A DNA stretch of 7,091 nt from Oribacterium parvum (GCA_938022235.1 CALIEL010000123.1:1-7091); one strand, 5' to 3'. Shown: positions 1-5,973, numbered from the stretch's first letter. The notes: generated by a model from the sequence alone, not told the origin. A program made the numbers and translations.

Positions 1-57
1 CTACCGGGCGGATTCGGGACTTTAACCCGTTAGAAACGTGCGCCGCTAGGCGCACCA
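1..57. other. GC-rich block with two small hairpins, origin unknown
   Basis: This stretch is more GC-rich than the AT-rich spacer beside it and contains two inverted repeats: CGGG at 15-18 with CCCG at 26-29, and a perfect 7-bp stem GTGCGCC at 38-44 with GGCGCAC at 49-55 around the loop GCTA. The second stem is followed by CA, giving a CCA-like end. No D-, anticodon- or T-arm is visible, so I do not call a tRNA. One plus-strand frame ends at a stop at 22-24 (residues Y-R-A-D-S-G-L), which could be the tail of a gene lying to the left, but seven residues are too few to support a coding call. It may be the end of a dispersed repeat or a structured 3' region. Confidence 0.3.
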
Positions 58-86
58 GAAAAGCGGAAACAATCATCTGTTCCCGC
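58..86 (-). terminator. Probable intrinsic terminator of asnA
   Basis: Read on the minus strand, GCGGGAACA (86-78) pairs with TGTTTCCGC (71-63) in a 9-bp stem with one G-U pair and a 6-nt loop, followed by TTTTC (62-58). It lies about 45 nt past the asnA stop. The U-tract is short (four), so termination may be incomplete. Confidence 0.6.
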
Positions 87-129
87 CTATCGTTACTTCC
101 TAATATGAAAATTTATACTAATCAACGGA

Positions 130-1137
130 TTATAAAAGGAAAATATTATTCTCCTCGCAAAGCTTTCGAATCTCCTCCGGCCAGATGGATGCCTGTACTT
201 CTCCCACATGAGCGCGGTCCAAAAGCAACATACAAAGTCTGCTTTGTCCGATACCGCCTCCGATAGTCTGGGGGAGCTTTCCTTCTAAAAGCATCTTATG
301 GTATGGAAGCTTTACCCTGTCTTCATTATGGGAAAGCTTGAGCTGTCTCTCTAAAGCCTTCTCATCCACGCGGATTCCCATGGAGGAAATCTCCAGAGCA
401 CAATTTAAGGTTTCAAACCAGAAAAGGATGTCTCCGTTTAAGCTCCAATCATCATAGTCCGGAGCTCTACCGTCATGGGGTTCCCCGTTACTGAGCTTAT
501 CTCCGATTCTTTGAATAAACACACAGCCGTGCTCTTTGGTGATGGCATTTTCTCTTTCCTTCGGACTGAGATTCGGATATCTTTTGAGAAGTTCCTCAGA
601 GTCAATAAAGTAAATCTCCTCCGGCAGCTTCTTCACCGCATCCGGATACTTATACCAAACCTCATGCTCCATATGCTTGATAATACGAAAAATGTCTCTT
701 ACCGTGTTCTGTAGTACTTCTTCCGTTCTTTCGTCTTTTCCGATGACTCTTTCCCAGTCCCACTGGTCTACATAGCAGCTATGCAGATTATCCAATTCTT
801 CATCTCGGCGAATGGCATTCATATTGGTGTAGAGGCCTTCTCCCACTTGGAAATTATAACGCTTTAAAGCAATCCTCTTCCACTTTGCCAGAGATTGGAC
901 AACCTCCACCACTTCCTCTTTGTTCCATGGCACATCAAAGGACACCGGTCTTTCCACACCGTTTAAGTTATCATTTAATCCGGAGCTCTTCTCCACAAAA
1001 AGCGGAGCGGAAATTCTGGATAAATTCATCTCCTTTCCAAACTCCTTTTGGAAAGTATCTCTGATATATTTAATTGCCTCTTGGGTTTCCCGAACACTGA
1101 GCCTTGGGGAATAGTCCTTTGGAATTACGAGTGCCAT
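130..1137 (-). CDS. asnA: Aspartate--ammonia ligase (asparagine synthetase A)
   Basis: Cytosolic enzyme that makes asparagine from aspartate, ammonia and ATP through an aspartyl-AMP intermediate; the family shares the class II aminoacyl-tRNA synthetase catalytic fold. The 335-residue product is close to the usual length (about 330) and looks complete. Family hallmarks seen: the N-terminal I-S-A-P-L-F-V segment (42-48), S-F-D-V-P-W-N-K (66-73), M-N-A-I-R-R-D-E (106-113), S-C-Y-V-D-Q-W-D-W-E (120-129), G-R-A-P-D-Y-D-D-W (223-231), and the C-terminal glycine-rich ATP-binding segment G-G-G-I-G-Q-S-R (293-300). The start is supported by AGGAGG at 1150-1145, 7 nt before the ATG. It has its own promoter at 1176-1204, so it may be transcribed alone or also by read-through from the upstream gene. 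No T-box leader fits in the 125-nt gap. Identity is secure. Confidence 0.97.
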   Translation of the reverse strand: MALVIPKDYSPRLSVRETQEAIKYIRDTFQKEFGKEMNLSRISAPLFVEKSSGLNDNLNGVERPVSFDVPWNKEEVVEVVQSLAKWKRIALKRYNFQVGEGLYTNMNAIRRDEELDNLHSCYVDQWDWERVIGKDERTEEVLQNTVRDIFRIIKHMEHEVWYKYPDAVKKLPEEIYFIDSEELLKRYPNLSPKERENAITKEHGCVFIQRIGDKLSNGEPHDGRAPDYDDWSLNGDILFWFETLNCALEISSMGIRVDEKALERQLKLSHNEDRVKLPYHKMLLEGKLPQTIGGGIGQSRLCMLLLDRAHVGEVQASIWPEEIRKLCEENNIFLL

Positions 1138-1175
1138 GCTTCTTCCTCCTTTAAGTTACATACGATTAAGTGCCT

Positions 1176-1204
1176 ATCATACTCTTCTTTTTTTCATTCG
1201 TAAA
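1176..1204 (-). promoter_or_regulatory. Sigma-A-type promoter for asnA
   Basis: On the minus strand, -35 TTTACG (1204-1199) and -10 TATGAT (1181-1176) are separated by exactly 17 nt. Transcription would start near 1169, giving a leader of about 30 nt that contains the AGGAGG site. The -10 matches consensus at five of six bases, the -35 at four. Confidence 0.6.
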
Positions 1205-1214
1205 GACAAAAAAA

Positions 1215-1258
1215 CATCTAATAGGCTTTCATAAAGCATCTAAAAAACTTTCATAAAA
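1215..1258. repeat. Two 22-bp imperfect tandem repeats
   Basis: Unit 1 (1215-1236) and unit 2 (1237-1258) both begin CATCTA and carry TTTCATAAA near the end, matching at 18 of 22 positions. They fill the spacer between the stop of the small gene at 1263 and the asnA promoter. Unit 1 also contains a 5-bp hairpin GCTTT-CAT-AAAGC. A GGCTTTC (1224-1230) / GAAAGCC (1266-1272) inverted repeat spans the block and could weakly terminate the upstream gene, but the nearest T-run lies about 10 nt beyond the stem. Confidence 0.6.
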
Positions 1259-1262
1259 ATGT

Positions 1263-1580
1263 CTAGAAAGCCTCCTTCAGATAGTATTCCGCTTCCTTAC
1301 TTTTCCCCAACTCTAAAAAATATCCGTAAAGAAAATTTCTTTGGGCCTTGCTAAGGGGACAAAGAGCTGTAGCCATCAGTTTTTTCTTACTGGGATTATG
1401 TAAAAGCACATAGCCTCTTCCGCTTAAAAAATCTCCGGCATTGAATAGGCTTTGTTTTGAAAATTCCTCATAAAGCCCTAATTTCATTAAAATTCTTTCC
1501 GCTTCCATACAATGCTTTCCCCAGTCTGTAGGGAAGAAATCCCCCATGGGAGAAAGCCAGCCCAGTAACTCTTTATCCAT
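1263..1580 (-). CDS. Hypothetical protein, 105 residues
   Basis: I do not recognise this protein. The start at 1580 is chosen over an upstream ATG at 1604 because GGAGG (1590-1586) stands 5 nt before it, whereas the upstream ATG has no ribosome binding site. The product begins M-D-K-E-L-L-G-W-L-S-P and continues with M-G-D-F-F-P-T-D-W-G-K-H, a W-L-S-P...G-x-F...W-x-x-H layout I associate with small uncharacterised Firmicute and phage-type proteins. The rest is mostly amphipathic helix with many Leu, Lys and Glu and ends in K-E-A-E-Y-Y-L-K-E-A-F. There is no signal peptide, membrane segment or metal-binding cysteine cluster, so it is probably a soluble cytosolic protein. It is co-directional with asnA and with the SPFH gene upstream, but the strong terminator at 1641-1690 separates it from the latter. 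No convincing promoter was found. Function unknown. Confidence 0.75.
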   Translation of the reverse strand: MDKELLGWLSPMGDFFPTDWGKHCMEAERILMKLGLYEEFSKQSLFNAGDFLSGRGYVLLHNPSKKKLMATALCPLSKAQRNFLYGYFLELGKSKEAEYYLKEAF

Positions 1581-1640
1581 ATCGTCCTCCATCCTTAAGA
1601 ACATAAGTCAAGAATTTTACCCTATAGCTGTTTCTATATA

Positions 1641-1690
1641 GAAAAACTGTGAAAAAGAAAGTCTCTATTCTGCCCTTTCTTCTTCACAGT
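1641..1690 (-). terminator. Long-stem intrinsic terminator after the SPFH gene
   Basis: On the minus strand ACTGTGAAGAAGAAAG (1690-1675) pairs with CTTTCTTTTTCACAGT (1661-1646) in a 16-bp stem with a single G-U pair and a 13-nt loop, followed directly by a T-run (1645-1642). It starts 12 nt after the SPFH stop codon. On the plus strand the arm lacks a T-run, so it should act in one direction. Confidence 0.85.
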
Positions 1691-1702
1691 CCGGTCTATA
1701 TT

Positions 1703-3007
1703 TTATCTTTTATGTCCACACTCCGGACAGAATTTACCTACATTGCCGGTATGTCCGCACTCCGGACAATCCCATTTATCCGCTCTAGCCTCTCCACATT
1801 CAGAGCAGAACTTCCCGGTATTATGGGTATGTCCGCATTTTGCGCAAGTCCAATCCTCCGCTGTGCCTGCTTCTGCAGCCGGTACGGCACCGTTGGCAGT
1901 TTCTTGCATAGGAACATTTACCTGTCCAAAGATGCTTCCCTGAGCTCCTGCATTTGCCTGATTTCCGGCATTTTGTCCAGCCTGTGAATTCCCCTGATTT
2001 ACCCCCATAGAGAAAAGCTCGGAAGCATTGAAACCGCCGGTCTGGTTTGCCATATTCATTCCCGCAAAAGCCATCATAGGCCCTGTAGCGGTATTACCTG
2101 CAGCCAGCTTCATGGCATCTCCCTGAGCCTTGGAAAGATAAGCCGCCGCCATTCTGGGATCCCGGAAAACAGCATCTCTCTTCATTTCCTGAATCATCTT
2201 CTCATCTTCTTCCGGTGCCTTGATGGAGCTGATACCGAAGCTGGTAATCTTAATACCGTAATGTCCTCCCCAGGTACTGGAAAGAATATCATTTAAGGCA
2301 TGAGCAATATCATCCGTATGGCTTAGAATGCTGTGATAACGAATACCCTGTTCGGAAATACGGGAAAAAGCAGGCTGTAAATTGGTTAAAAGCTCAGACT
2401 TTAACTGAGACTCCACCTCTTCCTTCTTATAATCCCCCTCTACATTGCCCGCAAGATTCCTATAGAAGAGTACAGGGTCCGTAATCTTATAAGCATATTC
2501 TCCGTGACAGCGAAGGGAAATCAATATGTCCAGATTAATGTTGGGATCCACCGCTCTAAAAGGAATGGGGTTTACGGTACCGTATTTATTGCCCACAATA
2601 TCCTTAAGATTAATGAAATAAATGCGTTGATCCTTTGCCGTGTCTCCGCCGAAGCTCAAACGCTTCATAAAGGTCTTAAAGCTTTCTACTACGCTTTCAC
2701 CCAGTGAGCCGTAGAAAATACTGGGTTCCGTGGAGGAATCGAAAACAAACTCTCCTGCCTCTGCAGACAGCTCCACGATGGCGCCCTGCTCCACAATCAG
2801 CATACACTGTCCTTCGTTTACGGCAATGACAGCACCGTTGGAAATAATATTGTCTGAAGCTCGAGTATTGGAACTGTTTTGTCCAATTCTCTTATGCCCC
2901 TTGGTCATGAGGGTATCATTGTCTAAGGAAGAACAATAGAAATACTCTCTCCACTGATCTGCTAAAACGGAAATTCCCGCTTCTTTACCTGCTTTTATCA
3001 ATCCCAT
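1703..3007 (-). CDS. SPFH-domain protein with two C-terminal zinc ribbons
   Basis: 434-residue protein resembling the bacterial SPFH family often annotated 'virion core protein' or YdjI-like. The N-terminus (1-45) has the family's W-R-E-Y-F-Y-C motif (19-25). An SPFH/band-7 beta-rich domain spans roughly 55-265, including V-N-E-G-Q-C-M-L-I-V-E-Q-G (63-75), followed by a charged helix (266-300). A low-complexity Gly/Asn/Gln/Ala-rich linker follows (about 303-382). The end carries two zinc ribbons, C388-x2-C391-x9-C401-x2-C404 and C414-x2-C417-x9-C427-x2-C430, close copies of each other. No transmembrane segment or signal peptide is visible, so membrane association, if any, would be peripheral. 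Start supported by AGGAG 7 nt before the ATG. Family members are proposed to form membrane-associated oligomeric scaffolds and in Bacillus are linked to envelope stress; a role here is inference. Strong terminator downstream; monocistronic as far as visible. Confidence 0.85.
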   Translation of the reverse strand: MGLIKAGKEAGISVLADQWREYFYCSSLDNDTLMTKGHKRIGQNSSNTRASDNIISNGAVIAVNEGQCMLIVEQGAIVELSAEAGEFVFDSSTEPSIFYGSLGESVVESFKTFMKRLSFGGDTAKDQRIYFINLKDIVGNKYGTVNPIPFRAVDPNINLDILISLRCHGEYAYKITDPVLFYRNLAGNVEGDYKKEEVESQLKSELLTNLQPAFSRISEQGIRYHSILSHTDDIAHALNDILSSTWGGHYGIKITSFGISSIKAPEEDEKMIQEMKRDAVFRDPRMAAAYLSKAQGDAMKLAAGNTATGPMMAFAGMNMANQTGGFNASELFSMGVNQGNSQAGQNAGNQANAGAQGSIFGQVNVPMQETANGAVPAAEAGTAEDWTCAKCGHTHNTGKFCSECGEARADKWDCPECGHTGNVGKFCPECGHKR

Positions 3008-3071
3008 AGACTCACTCCTTTATGGTAAGCAAATTCATTTTTGTCCCTCTAAGACTACCATATTTTCCTCT

Positions 3072-3092
3072 AAAGGGAAAGAAAATCCCTTT
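3072..3092. promoter_or_regulatory. Palindrome upstream of the scfA promoter, possible operator
   Basis: AAAGGGA (3072-3078) and TCCCTTT (3086-3092) form a perfect 7-bp inverted repeat with a 7-nt AT-rich spacer. It ends 6 nt before the scfA -35 box and lies between the divergent SPFH and scfA genes, a typical place for a regulator site. No regulator gene is present in the window; the call rests on symmetry and position only. Confidence 0.35.
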
Positions 3093-3098
3093 CCAATC

Positions 3099-3128
3099 TT
3101 GACAAAGTTTTAGCGTAACAGGTAAAAT
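3099..3128 (+). promoter_or_regulatory. Sigma-A-type promoter for scfA
   Basis: A perfect -35 TTGACA (3099-3104) and -10 TAAAAT (3123-3128), 18 nt apart, precede scfA by 53 nt. This is the best promoter on the plus strand before the scfA-scfB pair and implies strong constitutive transcription of the precursor. Confidence 0.75.
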
Positions 3129-3181
3129 GCAGGAGTAAATAAATTGCTTGAAAAAGCATTCAGGAGAAAGAGGGATAGGAA

Positions 3182-3328
3182 ATGAAGCACATTATTACCT
3201 TAAGCACCAGAGATTTAGAGAAGAGCGTTGAGCACGGCGGATGTGGAGAGTGTCAAACATCTTGTCAATCTGCTTGTAAGACCAGCTGCGGTATCGCAAA
3301 TCAAAACTGCGAGAACGAAAACAACTAA
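3182..3328 (+). CDS. scfA: SCIFF six-cysteine ranthipeptide precursor
   Basis: A 48-residue peptide of the SCIFF family (six cysteines in forty-five residues), the substrate of a radical SAM maturase that installs Cys-to-alpha-carbon thioether bonds. It opens with M-K-H-I-I-T-L-S-T, the conserved leader, and the core C-G-E-C-Q-T-S-C-Q-S-A-C-K-T-S-C is almost exactly the family pattern. Cysteines are at 21, 24, 28, 32, 36 and 43. An AGGG site (3171-3174) lies 7 nt before the ATG, and a strong promoter sits upstream. An intrinsic terminator follows within 20 nt, then the maturase gene. Oddity: residue 37 is Gly, in the stretch C-G-I-A-N-Q-N-C; as I recall the literature, the characterised Clostridium thermocellum peptide links Cys32 to Thr37. 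The biological role of mature SCIFF is not established. Identity is secure from sequence and neighbour. Confidence 0.95.
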   Translation: MKHIITLSTRDLEKSVEHGGCGECQTSCQSACKTSCGIANQNCENENN

Positions 3329-3342
3329 GGATTTCTCAGAAG

Positions 3343-3375
3343 AAGGAGCTGTGTGCAGACACAGTTCTTTTTTTT
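3343..3375 (+). terminator. Intrinsic terminator between scfA and scfB
   Basis: GAGCTGTGT (3346-3354) pairs with ACACAGTTC (3359-3367) around the loop GCAG: nine pairs, one of them G-U, followed by an eight-T run (3368-3375). It begins 17 nt after the scfA stop. If partial, it would give abundant precursor transcript and little maturase transcript, a common arrangement for small substrate peptides. Confidence 0.85.
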
Positions 3376-3421
3376 CGCCATTGATTGATACATTATCTTT
3401 ATGCATTGATTTGATTGATAC

Positions 3422-3506
3422 TGATATGGTTTATGTATTGATATGGTTTGTGTATTGATATGGTTTGTGTATTGATATGGTTTATGTATTGATTTAATTT
3501 ATACAT
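3422..3506. repeat. 17-bp tandem repeat array, 4 units plus a degenerate fifth
   Basis: Units at 3422-3438, 3439-3455, 3456-3472 and 3473-3489 follow TGATATGGTTTRTGTAT, where R is A in units 1 and 4 and G in units 2 and 3. A fifth degenerate copy at 3490-3506 matches unit 1 at 12 of 17 positions. Scattered TTGAT/ATGCAT fragments at 3381-3421 look like further decayed copies. The array fills the space between the scfA terminator and the scfB ribosome binding site. It has no unique spacers, so it is not CRISPR. Every unit contains TATGGT, and TTGATA recurs at the unit junctions, but no pair has good promoter spacing. Confidence 0.9.
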
Positions 3507-3529
3507 TCGTTTTATAGAAGGAAGGGTAA

Positions 3530-4868
3530 ATGATTCACCAGTATTTGATGAACGGACGACATATTGTTTTGGATGTATATAGCGGAAGCATCCATGTTAC
3601 GGATCCTATGGCCTATGCCGCCATCGGCTATTTGGATAAAGGGCTTTCCAGAGAAGAAACACTGAAAAAGCTTAAAGAGGAATTTCCTGAGAGCACCGAG
3701 CAGGACTTTCAGGACTGCTTTTCGGATATAGACGAATTGGTTGAGAGCAAAAAGCTCTTTACCAAGGACAATTATGGGCCTTTAGCGGGAAAATTAAAGT
3801 CCCACAGCGGAAATGTGATTAAGGCTCTTTGTCTTTTGGTAGCCCACAGCTGTAACCTGGCCTGCTCCTACTGCTTTGCCTCCCAAGGGCATTATCACGG
3901 AGAGTCAGGGCTTATGAGCTTTGAAACCGGAAAAAGAGCCATGGATTTCCTCATTGAAAATTCCGGCACCCGCCGTAACTTGGAGGTGGATTTCTTTGGC
4001 GGTGAGCCTTTGGTAAACTTCCAGGTTTGTAAGGACCTTGTTGCCTATGCCCGCTCCATTGAGAAGGAAAAGGGAAAGAATTTCCGTTTTACCCTGACAA
4101 CCAACGGCGTAGGCCTTACGGAAGAAATCATGGATTGGGCAAATGAGGAATGTCATAACGTGGTTAGACCGAAAAGGTAAGGGCAGCTACGATCAAATCG
4201 TCCCCAAGTTCCAGCGTTTTGTGGAAAAGCGTGGAGACAAGGAATACTACATGAGAGGAACCTTCTCCCATTTTAATACGGATTTTACGGAAGATATTGC
4301 TCACATGGCCGATGAGCTGGGCTTTAAAGAGCTGTCCATGGAGCCGGTGGTTTTAAAGCCGGGAGAGCCCTCCGCCTTAACCGAGGAAGATTTGCCCATC
4401 CTCTATGAGCAGTATGAAAAGCTGGCACTGGACCTCCTTCGCAGAAAAAAGGCGGGAGATCCTGTAACCTTCTACCATTACATGGTGGATTTGGACAGAG
4501 GCCCCTGCATTTATAAGAGAATCTCCGGTTGCGGTTCCGGAACGGAATATATGGCGGTTTCCGCCCAGGGGGAACTTTACCCCTGTCACCAGTTCGTATC
4601 CGACAAGGAATATAAGCTGGGAGATATTTGGAACGGTATCACCAAGGAAGAAGCTAGAGAAGAATTCCGAAACACCAATGTCTATACCAGAGAGGACTGC
4701 GGAAAATGCTGGGCAAAGCTATATTGCGCCGGAGGCTGTGCCGCCAATGCCTACCACTCCACCGGAGACATTGCCGGTATCTATGAGTATGGCTGTAAGC
4801 TCTTCCGAAAGAGAATGGAATGCGCCATTATGATGAAGGTGGAGGAATCCTTGATGGAGCAGGGCTAA
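3530..4868 (+). pseudogene. scfB: SCIFF maturase (radical SAM/SPASM), frame broken by an internal deletion
   Basis: Normally a cytosolic [4Fe-4S] radical SAM enzyme forming Cys-to-alpha-carbon thioethers in SCIFF. The first part (3530-4180, 216 codons) has an N-terminal PqqD-like peptide-recognition region (about 1-80), the C108-x3-C112-x2-C115 SAM-cluster motif (C-N-L-A-C-S-Y-C), D-F-F-G-G-E-P (the GGE motif) and F-T-L-T-T-N-G. It then reads N-V-V-R-P-K-R and stops. Conserved sequence resumes in the +1 frame at G-K-G-S-Y-D-Q-I-V-P-K-F and continues to 4868 with a complete SPASM-type cysteine-rich end (G-C-G-S-G-T-E-Y, Y-P-C-H-Q-F, D-C-G-K-C-W, Y-C-A-G-G-C). The start is supported by AAGGA 7 nt before the ATG. 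From family knowledge, about 15 residues including S-L-D-G-R are absent. Both halves are otherwise undamaged, so the lesion is recent or an assembly error. Confidence 0.88.
4158..4180 (+). other. Frame break and deletion junction in scfB
   Basis: The first-frame codons read N-V-V-R-P-K-R-stop (TAA at 4178-4180). In the +1 frame the same bases read through L-D-R-K-G-K-G-S-Y-D, rejoining the conserved maturase sequence. As recalled, family members have about 20 residues between the N of N-V-V-L-S-L-D-G-R and G-x-G-S-Y-D; here only 16 nt remain before the GGT of G-K-G. That implies about 44 nt lost, a length of the form 3n+2, which also accounts for the frame change in one event. Confidence 0.75.
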
Positions 4869-4923
4869 GAAATCCCATTGCACAAGTATTTAAGGATACA
4901 TTGTGTTGAATTATAAATTTTAC

Positions 4924-5078
4924 GCTTTTTATAGGCAGAATAGGTCTGAAATTGGGGCACGCTCTCGCTAACATCGCCTCGCAGGGGATACTAAGCGAAA
5001 AACTGCGCTTCTCTTGTTTTTCGCAAGTACCCGCGGGCTCAGATTACCCCTCTTTCAGACCTATTCTGCATAAAAAGC
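4924..5078. repeat. 155-bp nested palindromic intergenic element (MITE-like or dispersed repeat)
   Basis: A perfect 17-bp inverted repeat, GCAGAATAGGTCTGAAA (4935-4951) with its complement at 5053-5069, is extended outward by a further 9 bp (4924-4932 with 5070-5078) after a 2-nt bulge, and inward by GGGG/CCCC. Inside sits a second hairpin, GCGAAAAAC (4995-5003) with GTTTTTCGC (5016-5024), flanked by smaller pairings such as TAC/GTA and GGG/CCC. The interior (4954-5040) is more GC-rich than its surroundings. No open reading frame of note lies within. It stands between the convergent scfB and HAD genes, where it could act as a two-way terminator. The architecture suggests a non-autonomous mobile element; a clear target-site duplication is not visible, only an ambiguous ATA on each side of the 17-bp arms. 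Confidence 0.7.
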
Positions 5079-5131
5079 TGTATTGTTATCATTCTGATTT
5101 TAATCTGGACAATTATGTTCAAAAATAATAT

Positions 5132-5174
5132 GTAGTAATACTACTTTTATGTATTGCTTAATACGTATTGCTTA
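5132..5174. repeat. Small palindromes and a direct repeat at the HAD gene 3' end
   Basis: GTAGT (5132-5136) and ACTAC (5140-5144) form a 5-bp hairpin followed on the plus strand by TTTTAT. GTATTGCTTA occurs twice, at 5151-5160 and 5165-5174, overlapping the HAD stop codon. GTATT/AATAC also forms a small inverted repeat at the stop. These AT-rich stems are weak, and I would not call them a terminator with confidence. Confidence 0.35.
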
Positions 5175-5973
5175 AGATGTATTTCTCCACCATTACTGCT
5201 ACTCCATCTTCATCATTGCTAAGCGTGATTTCGTCGGCTATTTCCAGAACGTGATTTTGGGAATTGGCCATGGCAATGCCTTTTCCGGCATACTGGAGCA
5301 TGGTCAGGTCATTTCCTCCATCCCCAAAGGCCATCAGTTCTTCTCTCTTCCAGCCCTTTTTCTCCAAGAGTCTTTTTAAGGATTCTCCCTTGTCTACGCC
5401 TAAGGGGCAGATTTCCAGGAAAAAGGGTTCGGAAAAGAAGATACTTAATTCCTCCCCATACTCCTTTTCCAGTCTTTCCTTTAAGGGAAGGAGCTCCTCA
5501 TGCTCTCCCAATGCCAGAAGTTTACAAACTTCCTCCGATAAGGCATTTGGAAAATCTTCTACCTTTCGAAAGGGCATCTTATTAATGGTGCTTTCTCTAT
5601 CCATATAGGGAAATTCCGGTCGTTCTGTTACAATCTCCTTCCCCTGATAGGAAAGGAGACCTAAATCCGCCTCTCTTACTGCCTTGGCGATAGGCTCATA
5701 ATACTTCCGGGGAATCGTCTTCTCAAACAAAACCTCTTTGCTCTTACAATCCATACAGAGACTTCCGTTATAGGAAAGAACATAGCCTCCCAATTTTTCC
5801 AGCTCTAAGGCCTCCCACACCTCGGACATGCCATAGGTAGGTCTTCCGGAAGCCAGAATAATGCTGACGCCCCTTTTTACAGCTTCCTGCAAAGCTTTTT
5901 TGTTTCTTTCGCTGACCTTCTTTTCCGAATTGGTCAATGTTCCATCCAAATCCAATGCTATCGCTTTAAACAT
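5158..5973 (-). CDS. Cof-type HAD-superfamily phosphatase
   Basis: 271-residue cytosolic hydrolase of the HAD superfamily, Cof/YidA-like subfamily (HAD-IIB), which dephosphorylates small phosphorylated metabolites such as sugar phosphates or flavin-type substrates; the substrate cannot be read from the sequence. All four HAD motifs are present: D8-L-D10-G-T-L with nucleophile D8 and acid D10; S42 in A-S-G-R-P; K195 in V-D-K-G; and G-D218-G-G-N-D222 for Mg2+ binding. The cap domain lies between motifs II and III (about 85-190). Length is normal for the family. The ribosome binding site AGGAAGGG (5987-5980) lies 6 nt before the ATG, the only plausible start before the conserved F-K-A-I-A-L-D-L-D. 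It is convergent with scfB and divergent from metK; no clear promoter of its own was found in the AT-rich 5974-6100 stretch. Confidence 0.92.
   Translation of the reverse strand: MFKAIALDLDGTLTNSEKKVSERNKKALQEAVKRGVSIILASGRPTYGMSEVWEALELEKLGGYVLSYNGSLCMDCKSKEVLFEKTIPRKYYEPIAKAVREADLGLLSYQGKEIVTERPEFPYMDRESTINKMPFRKVEDFPNALSEEVCKLLALGEHEELLPLKERLEKEYGEELSIFFSEPFFLEICPLGVDKGESLKRLLEKKGWKREELMAFGDGGNDLTMLQYAGKGIAMANSQNHVLEIADEITLSNDEDGVAVMVEKYILSNTY

Noticed and set aside
1..57. tRNA gene ending in CCA at 54-57
   Set aside because: Only an acceptor-like hairpin is present; there is no T-arm with the TTC motif, no anticodon arm and no D-arm in the right places.
1138..1262. T-box riboswitch controlling asnA
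   Set aside because: The promoter lies about 40 nt from the start codon and there is no T-box sequence or specifier stem, so there is no room for one.
1649..1987. 112-codon plus-strand open frame opposite the SPFH C-terminus
   Set aside because: Begins inside a terminator hairpin and mirrors the zinc ribbon and linker codons; no ribosome binding site.
3228..3458. 76-codon open frame overlapping scfA and the repeat array
   Set aside because: It runs through scfA in another frame, the terminator and the tandem repeats; it has no ribosome binding site, whereas scfA is a clear family match.
3422..3506. CRISPR array
   Set aside because: The 17-bp units abut directly with no unique spacers, and no cas genes are present.
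4143..4868. Programmed +1 frameshift or independent second gene starting at the ATG at 4143
   Set aside because: AAA-AGG-TAA could in principle allow a +1 slip, but slipping would not restore the missing S-L-D-G-R block, and no ribosome binding site precedes 4143. A deletion explains both the frame change and the missing residues.
5264..5608. 114-codon open frame antisense to the HAD gene
   Set aside because: Ser/Pro/Lys/Phe-rich shadow translation of the well-supported HAD gene with no start signal.
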